The notes beneath the pieces are model-generated. The model saw nothing but the letters and a program-made list of their open reading frames with translations, was not told the origin of the DNA and did no database searches. Shown here piece by piece: positions 12,401 through 20,929 of a stretch of 64,000 nt of DNA. Each line of letters begins with the position of its first letter. The first letter of the stretch is position 1. The position numbers were made by a program, and so were the translations under genes. This stretch comes from Morinoia aosen (lineage: Eukaryota; Arthropoda; Malacostraca; Amphipoda; Talitridae): contig CM059575.1 in assembly GCA_030386875.1 (NCBI GenBank), positions 13,664,293 through 13,728,292 of the forward strand, read 5' to 3'.

Positions 12401-12817
12401 ATGATGCAGAAGCCTACACTTAACTGGTATATGAAAAAGAAAGCACCTAAGTTTGAGCTGTTCTATGATGGTAGTTTTGGAAGTCAACTCTTGTTTGCTG
12501 TGAGGTGTAAGTCATTAAGTGTGAACAGACGTACTTGGAGATGGAATGAGAATAATAACAGATTATGTCAGCAGTGTAATAGTGGAGTAGAGGAAACAAT
12601 TGAGCATTTTGTGCTGGAATGTAGTGAGTATGAGCAAGAGAGAGAGAGTTTTATGAATGTGGTGTCTGAGCAGTATGGAGAGAATGAGTGGAATGCCAGA
12701 TGTGCTGAAGATGATTGCGGTATGAGCTGTCTTGCTGGATTGGATCGGGAGTGTAATGCGAGTATCACTGAGGCTATGAAATTGTTTCTTGTGCGTGCCT
12801 GGAGTAAGAGACAGTGA
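9401..12817 (+). CDS. LINE A1 ORF2: endonuclease-reverse transcriptase
   Basis: 1138 residues, uninterrupted. Residues about 20-240 form an AP-type endonuclease (INVRGW start, LMGDMNGHVG, DSDHKMLV end) that would nick target DNA. A basic linker follows, then RT: GPDKIPYEFYK, NYRPIALGDTVCKIF, FLDIEKAYDRVDR, GVRQGCTLSPLLFGLY and the catalytic YADD at residues 728-731. There is no RNase H domain. The C-terminus has a CQQCNSGVEETIEHFVLEC zinc-binding motif common to Jockey/CR1-type LINEs. The protein would carry out target-primed reverse transcription of its own RNA and possibly of SINEs. The start is the ATG immediately after the ORF1 stop. Codon use is A-rich like ORF1, unlike the more GC-rich LINEs B and C. 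Confidence 0.92.
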   Translation: MESCQSKNEKCCELSNSVVRFGCINVRGWNAGKLNDLVAEFENGDLDCVGVVETQMRDRVSLKCKESKYYMIGKGRVSWQKRGGGVGLIVKNALNWKLEEIPVGNEPESEDLLVIKCERMHARECVIVVVCYMTTDGILAHQENVKKYEILTRIVQEHCRCPLILMGDMNGHVGILGEPVNANGQKLIDFCDENELENLNVTIGNGLHTWQSRECKTAIDYMIVNSRARECVKEMFVDEDDFDIDSDHKMLVLEYNWGGKEPMQKASRVRENWRIKMANWEEFRNELSRCNWNRCGNVNDLNKEIARTLYDVAEQKIGRMKCRKSTGNARWFTSEIKEERTRRKTLNKKQRSMRKMYERRRITEDEWQSVWNEYKDQQKKVKRMINEARVKEERHQVENLRKKGPDGIKDWYRFIQGNDRGSEVQVDELVVNGCSVQDRMQMVKAVEEYWEDIGGMNEQVTDDEPINFLIDEHELQMEDEITCEEIVSFLKKVKNGKACGPDKIPYEFYKCGGESVFSMLKCLFDEIWKSERVPDDWNKCNVVLLHKGGHKSMKELKNYRPIALGDTVCKIFCGILNERMKNLVEELGVLGEEQNGFRQDRRGEDNLFVVSEIIERMKKDNKKVYLAFLDIEKAYDRVDRVRLFEILRKVGFSRKIVNIVQSLYENTSAIYRLGNLETGQVRSVRGVRQGCTLSPLLFGLYTEELAVRLRGSGLGLKVGNERLSCLLYADDVVVVSECGHELQRMLDIVNGYSTDFKMNFGADKSKVMVINSDETDRDRLWNIGEIRIGRTKEYKYLGCMMSEDGCTRTKGEKVAKAMQWSGRLGSVAKYRANKYECVRGMWKYVAVPSVMYGMSALAWNGSDLEKLDVIQNKVGRVALGAPKWTAIEAIRGDLGWSLFSERMMKAVLNYKVRIERMQNSRWVRRIFEWNLSVSYWEKVCWGHARKLSMQKIIHVRIGRPVDDWSLINAGGVGPEWDCKRWKKEIERQTKEYGLNKWKLSMMQKPTLNWYMKKKAPKFELFYDGSFGSQLLFAVRCKSLSVNRRTWRWNENNNRLCQQCNSGVEETIEHFVLECSEYEQERESFMNVVSEQYGENEWNARCAEDDCGMSCLAGLDRECNASITEAMKLFLVRAWSKRQ

Positions 12818-13048
12818 CTGGAATGAGCCAGTCAGGTAGAATAGGCTGTAATGACCCAATGTGCCTGGGGATGGTGTTTTGACACACTGGCTATCCCAGT
12901 GATGCCATCCAAAGGCAGCTTGTGACAAGGATTGGTAGATCCTGAGTAGTTTAGTGGACAAGTCTGGTACCAGGCGCTGAACTCTTTGTGTGATAACTGT
13001 GGAGGGAATTGTAGGCCGTTACAAAGGCCCCGACGCTGTCGGCCCTCA

Positions 13049-13073
13049 ATTTCAAGTTCAAGTTCAAGTTCAA
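13049..13073 (+). repeat. TTCAAG microsatellite, probable LINE A1 3' tail
   Basis: Three to four copies of TTCAAG directly after the GC-rich end of the LINE A1 3' UTR. Short tandem tails of this kind terminate many CR1/L2-type LINEs. The junction is inferred only from position. Confidence 0.5.
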
Positions 13074-13189
13074 CACCGTCTCGTGTAATAACATTGCAAA
13101 TTTGCAGTGTGTTGGTGACGGCGGCCGCCATGACTTCGGAGAAGAGAGCGCATCTCTCGCACCCATGAGTGCCACTTCTTGCCACCGTC

Positions 13190-15525
13190 TCATACGGGCT
13201 TAAGGAATGGAAGTCCAGTCTCATAATACCCATCTTGAAGCCTAGCAAACCTCCAACTAGTGTGAAATCCTATCGCCCCATTGCTTTGTTGTCATGCACA
13301 GTCAAGCTACTGGAATCTATGATTAACAAACGCATATACTATACTCTTGAGCAAAACAAATTCCTGCGACCAACCCAGGCTGGGTTCCGTAGTAGGATGT
13401 CTGCCTTAGATCAGGTTGTTAGAATAGAGACGGCCATTCGCACTGCTCTGGAATGTAGGAAAGTTTTACTGGTGGTATTCTGTGACCTCATCAGTGCCTT
13501 TGACACAGTTTGGCACACTGGTTTGCTGTACAAGCTAAGCCAGTGCGGGATACGAGGGGCAATGCTCAGGTGGTTAAGGGAGTACCTCAATGAGAGAAAT
13601 TTCCAAGTTCTTTTTGAGGGAGAGCTCTCAACAGGCAAAAATGCAAAATCTGGTGTCCCACAGGGAGCAATTCTGTCTCCTGTGCTATTCAATGTGATGA
13701 TGAAAGACATCCCTTCGGAGACAGGAGTTCATGCCACTGAATATGCTGATGATGTTAGCTTCTTTACTAGTCACTCTGACATAGCAACAGCCACTGCATG
13801 ACTGCAGTCCCAAATCACCTCTTTCTACAACTGGACCAAACAATGGGGATTGACCTTAAACCTCCAGAAAACTAAAATAATGTGCTTTACCAATAAACGA
13901 ATAGTTCCTCATCCCATCAACATTGATGGCCAACCTCTGGAATATGTTCCTCATTACAGGTACCTCGGTGTTGTACTGGACGCCCCTCGACTACGCTGGG
14001 AACCCCAAATTGCCCATCTTAAAACAGCTTGTCTTCCTCTAATTAACCTCCTGCAATCTATTTCTCACAGACAATGGGGATCTGACCGTATGCTCCTGCT
14101 CAAACTGTATAAAATTCTGATTCGCAGTCGGCTAGATTATGCGGCTCCTGTGTACGCAACTGCAGCCACTTCTGTCTTGTCTAAGCTTGATGTGTTACAG
14201 AATAACTGTCTCAGAATTGCTACGGGAGCCCGGAGAACTACACCAATCAGTTCTCTACAGGTTGAGTCAAATATCCCTCCTCTGGATATTCATAGAGAAC
14301 TGGTAATGTGTAAATGTTACTGTAGATTGATCCAGCATCCGATATGCCCTGTAATCCATGACCTCTTTAAAACCCACCACCAAATCGCAGAATCCCTACA
14401 AACCACCAATCTTCTGCCTTCGTTTGTTTCTAAAACCAGAACCATATTTACTAATTTCAGCCTGAGCTATCCCAAACTTCTGACCTCTCCACTAATATCT
14501 CCATTGCCCCCCTGGTATAATGCAGAAGAGCACATACTCACAGATTTTGCATCAACTCCCGTTTTTTCTATGACTCCTGACATGGTGAAACAACTTTTTC
14601 AGGATTTAATTAATACTAAGTTCTCTGGGTTCATTACCATCTACACTGATGGATCACGGGTAACCGAGCCGGCCTGGTCTACATCATCAGCAGTAGTAGT
14701 CCCAAGCAGAGGGGTGCTCCTAAACTGGAAACTCCGCCCGGAAATTCAAGTATAATTGAATCAGAGCTCTACGCCATATTTGAATCTCTGGTATGGGCGC
14801 AAAATAATGTGCTTCATGGGGAAAAAATAGCAATATTTACTGATTCACAAGCATCTTTATTTCTGATAAGGAACAGGAGGCCCAAAAATTACCTCCCGCT
14901 GGTGTTTAAAATCCAAAACAACTTACTCATGCTGAGCAGATCCCATGACGTAAAATTGCAGTTTGTGCCTGGACACAAGAACCTGGCAGGAAACGAAGCA
15001 GCAGACCGTGCTGCTCAGGAAGCCCACTCATTACGGTACCGTACAATTATTGCTGCCTCCAAGGAAGAAACGGTGAGCTTGATTCATGATCTTCTGTTCG
15101 CGTGCTGGAATAGTAGGTGGCAAAATAATGTGAGAGATACAGGGAGGGGCCTCTTCCTTGCTCAAATAAAAGACTCAGTAGGATGGTGGCCATGGGCCCA
15201 TCACAGAAATCGCAGTGTAGAGACAGCTATAGCCAGACTTCGTCTTGGTCATGCAGGTGTCAGGGCTCACTTAGCTAGATTTGGAATGGTTGATAGCCCG
15301 TTGTGTCCGTGTGGTAATGTAGAGACTATAGATCATTTTTTGCTGTCATGTCCTCTGCGAGCTTTGGAACGTACTAATCTGACTAACACCCTTGTTACCT
15401 TAAGAGTACCTCTATCATTGAAAAATATCCTTGGAGGAGGCCCTTTCCAAGTTCCAATACAGGAACAAATAATTAATGCAATGGCCAAATTCTTGAGAGA
15501 CTCGAATGCCTTGAATGCCATTTGA
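13190..15525 (+). mobile_element. LINE A2: 5'-truncated, decayed I-type LINE with RNase H
   Basis: Remnant of a LINE ORF2 that starts inside the RT domain (LKEWKSSLIIPI, SYRPIALLSC) and so lacks ORF1 and the endonuclease. RT landmarks include FCDLISAFDTVWH, SGVPQGAILSPVLFN and YADD. An RNase H domain follows (IYTDGSR, FTDSQASL, PGHKNLAGNEAADRAA), then a C-terminal CPCGNVETIDHFLLSCP zinc motif. RNase H places it in the I-like group, different from LINE A1. Two lesions are visible: an in-frame TGA at 13799-13801, probably a decayed CGA, and a one-base deletion near 14735, after which the frame shifts so that the RNase H continues as SIIESELYAI. It is non-functional and older than LINEs B and C. 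It lies on the same strand as LINE A1. Confidence 0.85.
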
Positions 15526-16260
15526 GAATTGTTACCTAAGATTATTGCCTTTGTTGCTAGAAGTATCATTTCTACTATGTTATACAGCTATTGTTTGTTC
15601 TCATGTTCTTGTCTCATGTTTCCTCATCCCATGAATAGAACCATATCATTTCTACCATCTTTCATGACCTATTCACTCTGAGAAAGTAGACTAATATGTG
15701 ACTACCACCCATGGGCACAAACTGAATATATCAGCTCCCAGATTGTTTTTTTTTTTTTGAGCTCAATGATGGGGGAGGATGGAAGCCCTCTACGCAGTGT
15801 TACTTCTGTTACTCGATGATAGCTATGTATTTTTAGGGCACTTGCGGCACTGTCTTATGTAAAGAGAATTTTCACTCTCCATCAACATCATTGATAGCTG
15901 TAAATTAACTCCCTTTTCTTTCTCCCTCAGAGTCCTGTCCACAGGAGTTTCCTTTGTTTATCAGTAACAGTAGAGTAAATTTTTCATTTGAAATTGCCAC
16001 ATTGGTATCAGGAAGCTCCAGGCTGGACCTTCAATTAAGCCCGGTATACTCAATGTGTGACACAAGTTAAGGCATGCTCTAGTTACTAACATACACTTAA
16101 GCACTGTGTCTTGTTTGTCCAATTCTGTGAAAGTACACCTAAAGGAAGGGGTGGGAAAAAAGTGAAATATACTGAGAGCTAACGAACGTTTGAAATGTGT
16201 AGTGTAGTAACATACTATAGCCAGGCGTGATATTGTCTTGGAAGATTATAGATGAGGAAA
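15526..16260. other. LINE A2 3' UTR and unassigned DNA
   Basis: No gene seen. The first few hundred bases are probably the 3' UTR of LINE A2. A run of about 13 T lies at about 15747-15759. No target-site duplication for LINE A2 was recognised. Confidence 0.4.
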
Positions 16261-16264
16261 CTGC

Positions 16265-16380
16265 AATATGGCCGGGCGCACTGCGTTGGTACCTCGGGGG
16301 TTTCAGCGTGGGTAAGGCGTCCGGCCATAAATGGGTGGGCAGCTGAAACCCCTATGGGGTTAGGCTGCTCAGTGCGTTTG
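16265..16380 (+). mobile_element. 3'-UTR fragment of a LINE C-like element
   Basis: Matches the 3' UTR of LINE C (57119-57230) over about 110 bases, including ATGGCCGGGCGC, GGGGGTTTCAGC, GGGTAAGGCG and TGGGTGGGCAGCTGA. The differences mostly keep base-pairing: A/G exchanges become G-U or A-U pairs. This points to a selected RNA structure in the family. The copy is severely 5'-truncated, as is usual for LINEs. It is diverged enough to be an older copy or a sister family. Confidence 0.75.
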
Positions 16381-16610
16381 AATGTGTATTATGTACAAAA
16401 CCTCAATTGCGCGACAATTATAATCTTGACCTGCAATACTATTAATGAACAACTCCAAGTTCTGCATAGTGAAACTTTTTTCCCTTCTGTCAAACCAGAC
16501 CCAGCTCTGACGAGAGAAACATACGTTCAGCCGTGGAGCTGCATGGAGACCTCTTCGAAGCTCCAATAACTATCAACTAAAGAAAAAAAAAAGACTGGAA
16601 TCTCGACAAC

Positions 16611-17091
16611 ATACAACAGGTAATAGGTTTTTAAAGATTATGACGACAATGATACAATCAGCTAATATGGTTTACGCGTAATAATAACTGTAGTGGTTAA
16701 TAAAGAGGAATTCACAGTAATATTGGTTGGTGAAAAATTACTAATTACGTTGTTACAAAATGTCTAACACAGATGTCATAAATGTTTACACACACATCTG
16801 TTATATATTTGTTATAATATTGGAGTTTGATATCACTACATAGGTGCCAACAGATTGCTGCAAGCGTTTTCACAAGTTCACATACAAGAGGTAATAAGTT
16901 TTAAAGATTATAATGACAATGATACAATCAGCTAATATGGTTTACGCGTAATAACTGTAGTGGTAAAAAAAAGAAGAATTCACAGTAATATTGGTAGGCC
17001 TAGGTGAAAAATTGCTGACTACGTTGTTACAAAATGTCACACACAGATGCCATTAAATGTTAACACATACATCTGTTATACATTTATCAAG
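16611..17091 (+). repeat. Duplicated ~200-bp unit (two direct copies)
   Basis: Copy 1 at about 16611-16815 and copy 2 at about 16881-17091 share the order GGTAATA, TTTTAAAGATTAT, ACAATGATACAATCAGC, TGGTTTACGCGTAATAA, GAATTCACAGTAATATTGG and ACAAAATGTC, with small indels. The offset is about 270 bases. No coding potential is evident. Confidence 0.8.
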
Positions 17092-17230
17092 TCTAGTCAC
17101 CCATGACCTGTTTTGATGACTTGTCCAGTTGTTGCATCAGGTATCAGGTATATTGATATTATTATATATGTAATAAATATAGTCCTAATGTGTGTATTGA
17201 TTTTGTAGAGTTTTATTATTATTAACTTAC

Positions 17231-17780
17231 GGGTAAATGTGTAGCATTGGTCAGTAATCGATTTTCCACTTTTCGTTGCCTATTCGTAGTTAATTAGATC
17301 GAAATAAACAAGTTTTCTTCTATGCACTTTCCGTCTCAAATGAGTATTTTATTAGCTATAGTGGTAATTAACTTACCGCAACTCCAGTGTTTGAAGCGGA
17401 AAGAAATTCTTCGATCGAGTGGTATGGCAACACTGCAGTGACGTCTCGCTTCCAGCTCTCTGTCTTAAAAGACGAAACCAAACCCACTGCTATAACCTCG
17501 TTAAATACTCATTTGACAATAAAAGTGTATAGAAGAAAAGTTGTTTATTTTGATGTTATTACCATGATTCCAGCAACAAAAATTAAAAAATTGATGAGTA
17601 GCTGTTTATTGGAGCGCATTCGTAATCAAAGACGAAACTAAACTTACCGCTATAAATCGTAAAATACTCATTGGAGACGGAAAGTGCATAGAAGAAAACT
17701 TGTTTATTTTGATTACATTAATTAGGTTCAGGCACCGAAAAGTGGAAAATCGATTACTGACCAACGTTACACATTTACCA
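17231..17780 (+). mobile_element. MITE-like block 1 with ~120-bp terminal inverted repeats
   Basis: About 550 bp bounded by inverted copies of a sequence that includes TTGGTCAGTAATCGATTTTC, the internal motif AAACAAGTTTTCTTCTATGC and AAATGAGTATTTTA. The left arm is about 17231-17372 and the right about 17640-17779. A third, partial copy of the same core lies inside (about 17490-17600). There is no ORF of note and no clear target-site duplication. This is probably a non-autonomous foldback or DNA element; superfamily unknown. Confidence 0.65.
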
Positions 17781-17907
17781 TTATATGTAACCTTTGAAAA
17801 GAAACACAATTTCTTCTATACATTTTTTTGATTCAGGCCTTAATTTTTGAAAAAATTTGACATATTGGTTTTTAGTCCACTGGTTTTGATATTTCAAAAG
17901 AATAGAA

Positions 17908-18456
17908 GGTAAATCTGAAGGATATGTCAGTTGTCAATTTTCCATTTTTTGGTGCGTGTACCTTATTAATTGAATCAAAATAAACAAAGTTTTCTTCTAT
18001 GCACTTTCCGTCTCAAATGAGTATTTTACGATTTATAGCGGTAAGTTTAGTTTCGTCTTTGATGACGAATGTGCTCGAATAAACAGCTACTCATCGATTT
18101 TTGAATTTTTGTTGCTTGAATCATGGTAATAACATCGAAATAAACAACTTCTATTCTATACACTTTTTTTGTCAAATGAGTATTTAACGAGGTATAGCGG
18201 TAGGTTTGGTTTCGTCTTTGATGACGATCGTGCTCGAAGCGAATGCGCATTGCAGTGTTGCTGTCCGACGTGCTCCTTGAATTACTTGCCGCTTCAAACA
18301 CTGGAGTTGCAGTACGCCAGTTACCGCTATAACTAATAAAATACTCATTTGAGACGGCAAGTGCATAGAAGAAAACTTGTTTATTTTGATCTAATTAACT
18401 ATTTTAAGGCATCAAAATTTACAAAATTGATAACTGACATATCCTTCAGATATACC
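17908..18456 (-). mobile_element. MITE-like block 2, inverted relative to block 1
   Basis: The interior matches the reverse complement of block 1 (TTTCGTCTTTGATGACG, CAGCTACTCATCGATTTT, GCCGCTTCAAACACTGGAG). The ends are inverted copies of a sequence containing ATCTGAAGGATATGTCAGTT. With block 1 it makes a large inverted pair of about 550-bp arms separated by about 130 bases. Such a pair can form a long hairpin RNA if transcribed. Confidence 0.65.
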
Positions 18457-18610
18457 GAATAGAACTCAATGAGTTTTTATGCTAGAACAAAAACAAAGAC
18501 AGTTTTAGAATCCTTGGAACATATCTAACAAAAGTACATTTGCAAATTTTCATTTCTTCTTTTGTTTTCTTTTCATATGGGGTCAAAAATTTAAGATTTT
18601 GATCCCCTAA

Positions 18611-18634
18611 CCCCCCCCCCCCCTTTTGGGGGGG
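18611..18634. other. C13-T4-G7 homopolymer hairpin
   Basis: Thirteen C, four T, then seven G form a perfect hairpin with a four-base loop. Each strand could also form G-quadruplex or i-motif structures. Homopolymer length may be affected by sequencing. Confidence 0.8.
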
Positions 18635-18799
18635 ATCTATTGTCCGTAGCACCATAAAATTTTAGGACAGAATAGTCCACCACCTCAGGGTCCTTTTTTA
18701 ACAAAAACTTGAAAAATGACCATCGGAGAGAAAAGGGGCCTTGGAGGGCCCCTTTAATAACTACTCTATTTGTCAAAATAGATGCTTCCAAAGGTTAGA

Positions 18800-19225
18800 T
18801 ATTAGGTTGTGAGCTTTAGGTTAGGTTTGGCAGGTTTATTGTTATAAAAAAAATTTTTGTTATGTTGAGAGGACTTTTTTTATTCATTGTTTCTTTTATT
18901 GCCAATAACTTTTTTTCAACTTTTATCTAGTTTAACAACTGATAAGTTTGGTAGGTTCTACTTTAAAATATATAGTTTTTTGTTTTGTTATAGGCCATTT
19001 TTATTCACTGTTGTCCTGTTTTTCAGTGTCTATTAATTCATTTTTTAAATGTTTTTCTTTGTTGCATCTATTTTTGATCTTGTTTTTGTACTAGGGGTGT
19101 GGTACACACCTTTAAATTGAATATCTATTTCCTTAATTCCATACTTGACGGTGTCTTTTCTTTTTGGAAACATCTTTGTTGGGGATTGTGGGGCTTGATC
19201 TAATTCAATTTTGTTTTTATGTTGT
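18800..19225 (+). repeat. HH-SINE, old degenerate copy
   Basis: Recognised by the order GAGCTTTAGGTTAGG, TTTTTGTTATGTTGAG, CTGTTGTCCTGTTTTTCAG, GATCTTGTTTTTG, CCTTAATTCCATACTTGACGG, GGAAACATCTTTGTTGGGG and CTTGATCTAAT. Heavily diverged from the 58- to 60-kb copies. Confidence 0.55.
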
Positions 19226-19329
19226 GATTTTACTGTTTGACTATCTGGTAGACAACTCAGTAGTCTCCACAACCTTAGATTTTGCCTTTTTTACATTAAG
19301 TTGTGAAAACTTTCAGTAATTGTTTACCA

Positions 19330-19745
19330 CAGGACACTAATTGATTTTTCAATATTTGCTGCTTGTAAAATAGTAATGAGGTCAAAATAAACAATTTTAT
19401 TCCATGCTTTTTCCGTTGTAAATGAGTATTTAATAAGTTATAGTGGGAGGTTAATTATTGCAAGTCCTTCATGCAAGAAAATTCATTACGCTCTGATAGA
19501 ATCTCTGTTCTGACAGCTCTAGTGCTCTCAAATGATCTTTAGGTTACGTTAGGCTACGTTAGGCTATGTTTGGTTATGGTAGGCTAGGTTAGGTTATATT
19601 AATAAAGTTACGTTGTGTTGCATCATTGCTGTAACTCGTTAAATACTCATTTATGATGGAAAGTGCATAGAAGAAAAGTTGTTTATTTTGACCTTATTAC
19701 CTTTATACAAGGAACAAACAAATGAAAATCGATTAGTCTCCTGTT
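19330..19745. mobile_element. MITE-like block 3 of the same family
   Basis: Ends are inverted: ACAGGACACTAATTGATTTT at left, and at right the complement of ACAGGAGACTAATCGATTTT. The inner motifs (AAATAAACAA, ATGCTTTTTCCG, AAATGAGTATTTAATAAG) match blocks 1 and 2. The centre differs and holds degenerate TTAGG-like strings (about 19545-19605). About 415 bp, non-coding. Confidence 0.6.
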
Positions 19746-19814
19746 GCAGGCGTTTACCAAACTTTTCACTTGAATGCCTTTGCTACTGTAAATTTTATTC
19801 AGAACAGAACCTCT

Positions 19815-20080
19815 CAGAGAGCAGATGATAAGCTACAAGTTGAGGTTAGTTAGGATTATCTTTCTATGCCATGGAACTAGTAGTCCCAGAAAAAATGCTG
19901 TTGGGCTTTCTCTGCAATGGGCCTGTGAGACTTCTGTTTTTTCTGCCTATTTAGTCCTATCACTTATCATCTCTTCTTTGTATTTTTACTTTTTTCTTAA
20001 TCTGCTATTTGTTTCTATATGCAAGGTATTCTGTATGAGAACATATCTTATGCATGAATTACCCATTCTTTGTACTCCTT
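19815..20080 (+). repeat. HH-SINE, very degenerate copy upstream of CEP41
   Basis: Weak match: GAGGTTAGTTAGGATT, TTTCTATATGCAAGGTATTC and a CCATTCTTTGTACTCC-like end in the family order. Lies about 640 bases before the first CEP41 coding exon. Confidence 0.35.
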
Positions 20081-20722
20081 GCTAAATGATTTTTCTTATT
20101 GCTCTTTTGAGATTTCTCTTGTTGTGGCTAGGAAGTCTTGAACTGATGCAACTTGTAATAACTCAGTACAATATATTTATACTGGTTTTGTGACATACTA
20201 GTTGTAGTTTAGGCCTTGATGTTTTTATTCTTCTTATCAAAAATACAGTGAAAGCATTTTTTGAGCAATTTCATATGTTTCTACAGCTCAAAAAAAATGT
20301 GCACTGAACTTTATCTAGATACGAGTAAATATTTCTTATTGTTGTAAGTTATGGTACAGTAAGTGAAGCTGAACATTTGGTTACTCTTACATCTATATGA
20401 TCTCAAGTTTGATGAAATATAATTTTATTAGTTATTTTATTATTTATTTAATGATTTTATGTTGAATTTTATTATTAAGATTGGAAAAAAATTATGTGCT
20501 AGAAATCCTAAGAAATTTGTTCATGAAATAATATATTATATGTTACCATTCTTGTTATCATGCAAATTGTTACATGTACATCTTGAAAGAAAGTAATTTT
20601 ATCTTTGAAGTAATTGTTATCTTTAATTTGGTAATTTATGTTCATTTGGTGATGGGTTCACACTTCTTTATTGCAGGTTTGTCATTTCAGGGCTTGATAA
20701 TTTGCATTGATAAGCTTGCAGA

Positions 20723-20929
20723 ATGAATGTAGGCACCTACAGGTCTGCATTATTTGGGCCTCAGAACACCAAAAAGTCATTACCAAAGTTTTCTATTGGA
20801 GATCGTGCTATTCTTGATAAGAAGGTTCATGCCAACCCTAAATTTAGCAAAGTTCAATCACGGACTGATACTGGCTGCAACGTCCGACAAAAGCAACAGT
20901 TGCAACAGGAAATTAGAAAGTATTATAAG
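20723..20929 (+). CDS. CEP41: CEP41 coding exon 1
   Basis: First coding exon of a centrosomal protein 41 homologue (69 residues). The segment ANPKFSKVQSRTDTGCN parallels the vertebrate CEP41 N-terminus (QNPRYQHIKSRLDTGNS) and is followed by the same basic helix (QQEIRKYYK versus EEIKKNYRYK). The exon ends in AAG before a consensus GTAAGT donor, in phase 0. A CTTGCAG acceptor-like site sits one base before the ATG region, so a 5' UTR exon probably lies upstream. In vertebrates CEP41 localises to the centrosome and cilium and is needed for tubulin glutamylation of cilia; that function here is inferred from homology. Confidence 0.85.

Larger units (their letters stand above)
7691..13075 (+). mobile_element. 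LINE A1: CR1/L2-group non-LTR retrotransposon, both ORFs open
   Basis: A non-LTR retrotransposon with a 5' leader (boundary uncertain; 7691 is only an approximate start), ORF1 (8231-9400), ORF2 (9401-12817) and a 3' UTR that probably ends at a short TTCAAG microsatellite at about 13049-13073. ORF1 carries an SGNH/esterase-like domain. ORF2 has an apurinic-type endonuclease and RT but no RNase H. This combination is known in the CR1/L2/Daphne/Kiri group; the exact clade is an inference. Both ORFs are uninterrupted, so the copy may be young. The 3' UTR starts with a small hairpin (GACTGG/CCAGTC at about 12815-12831). No target-site duplication was found. Confidence 0.8.

Noticed and set aside
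12832-13248. Minus-strand frame containing ELELELEIEG across the LINE A1 tail
   Set aside because: The Glu-Leu run is the translated TTCAAG microsatellite; no other motif.
13799-13801. Selenocysteine-type read-through at the TGA in LINE A2
   Set aside because: The copy also has a frameshift and is 5'-truncated; decay of a CGA codon is simpler.
19545-19605. Possible interstitial telomere (TTAGG)n array
   Set aside because: Units are irregular (TTAGGTTACG, TTAGGCTACG, TTTGGTTATGG); no uniform pentamer run, so only degenerate TTAGG-like sequence.
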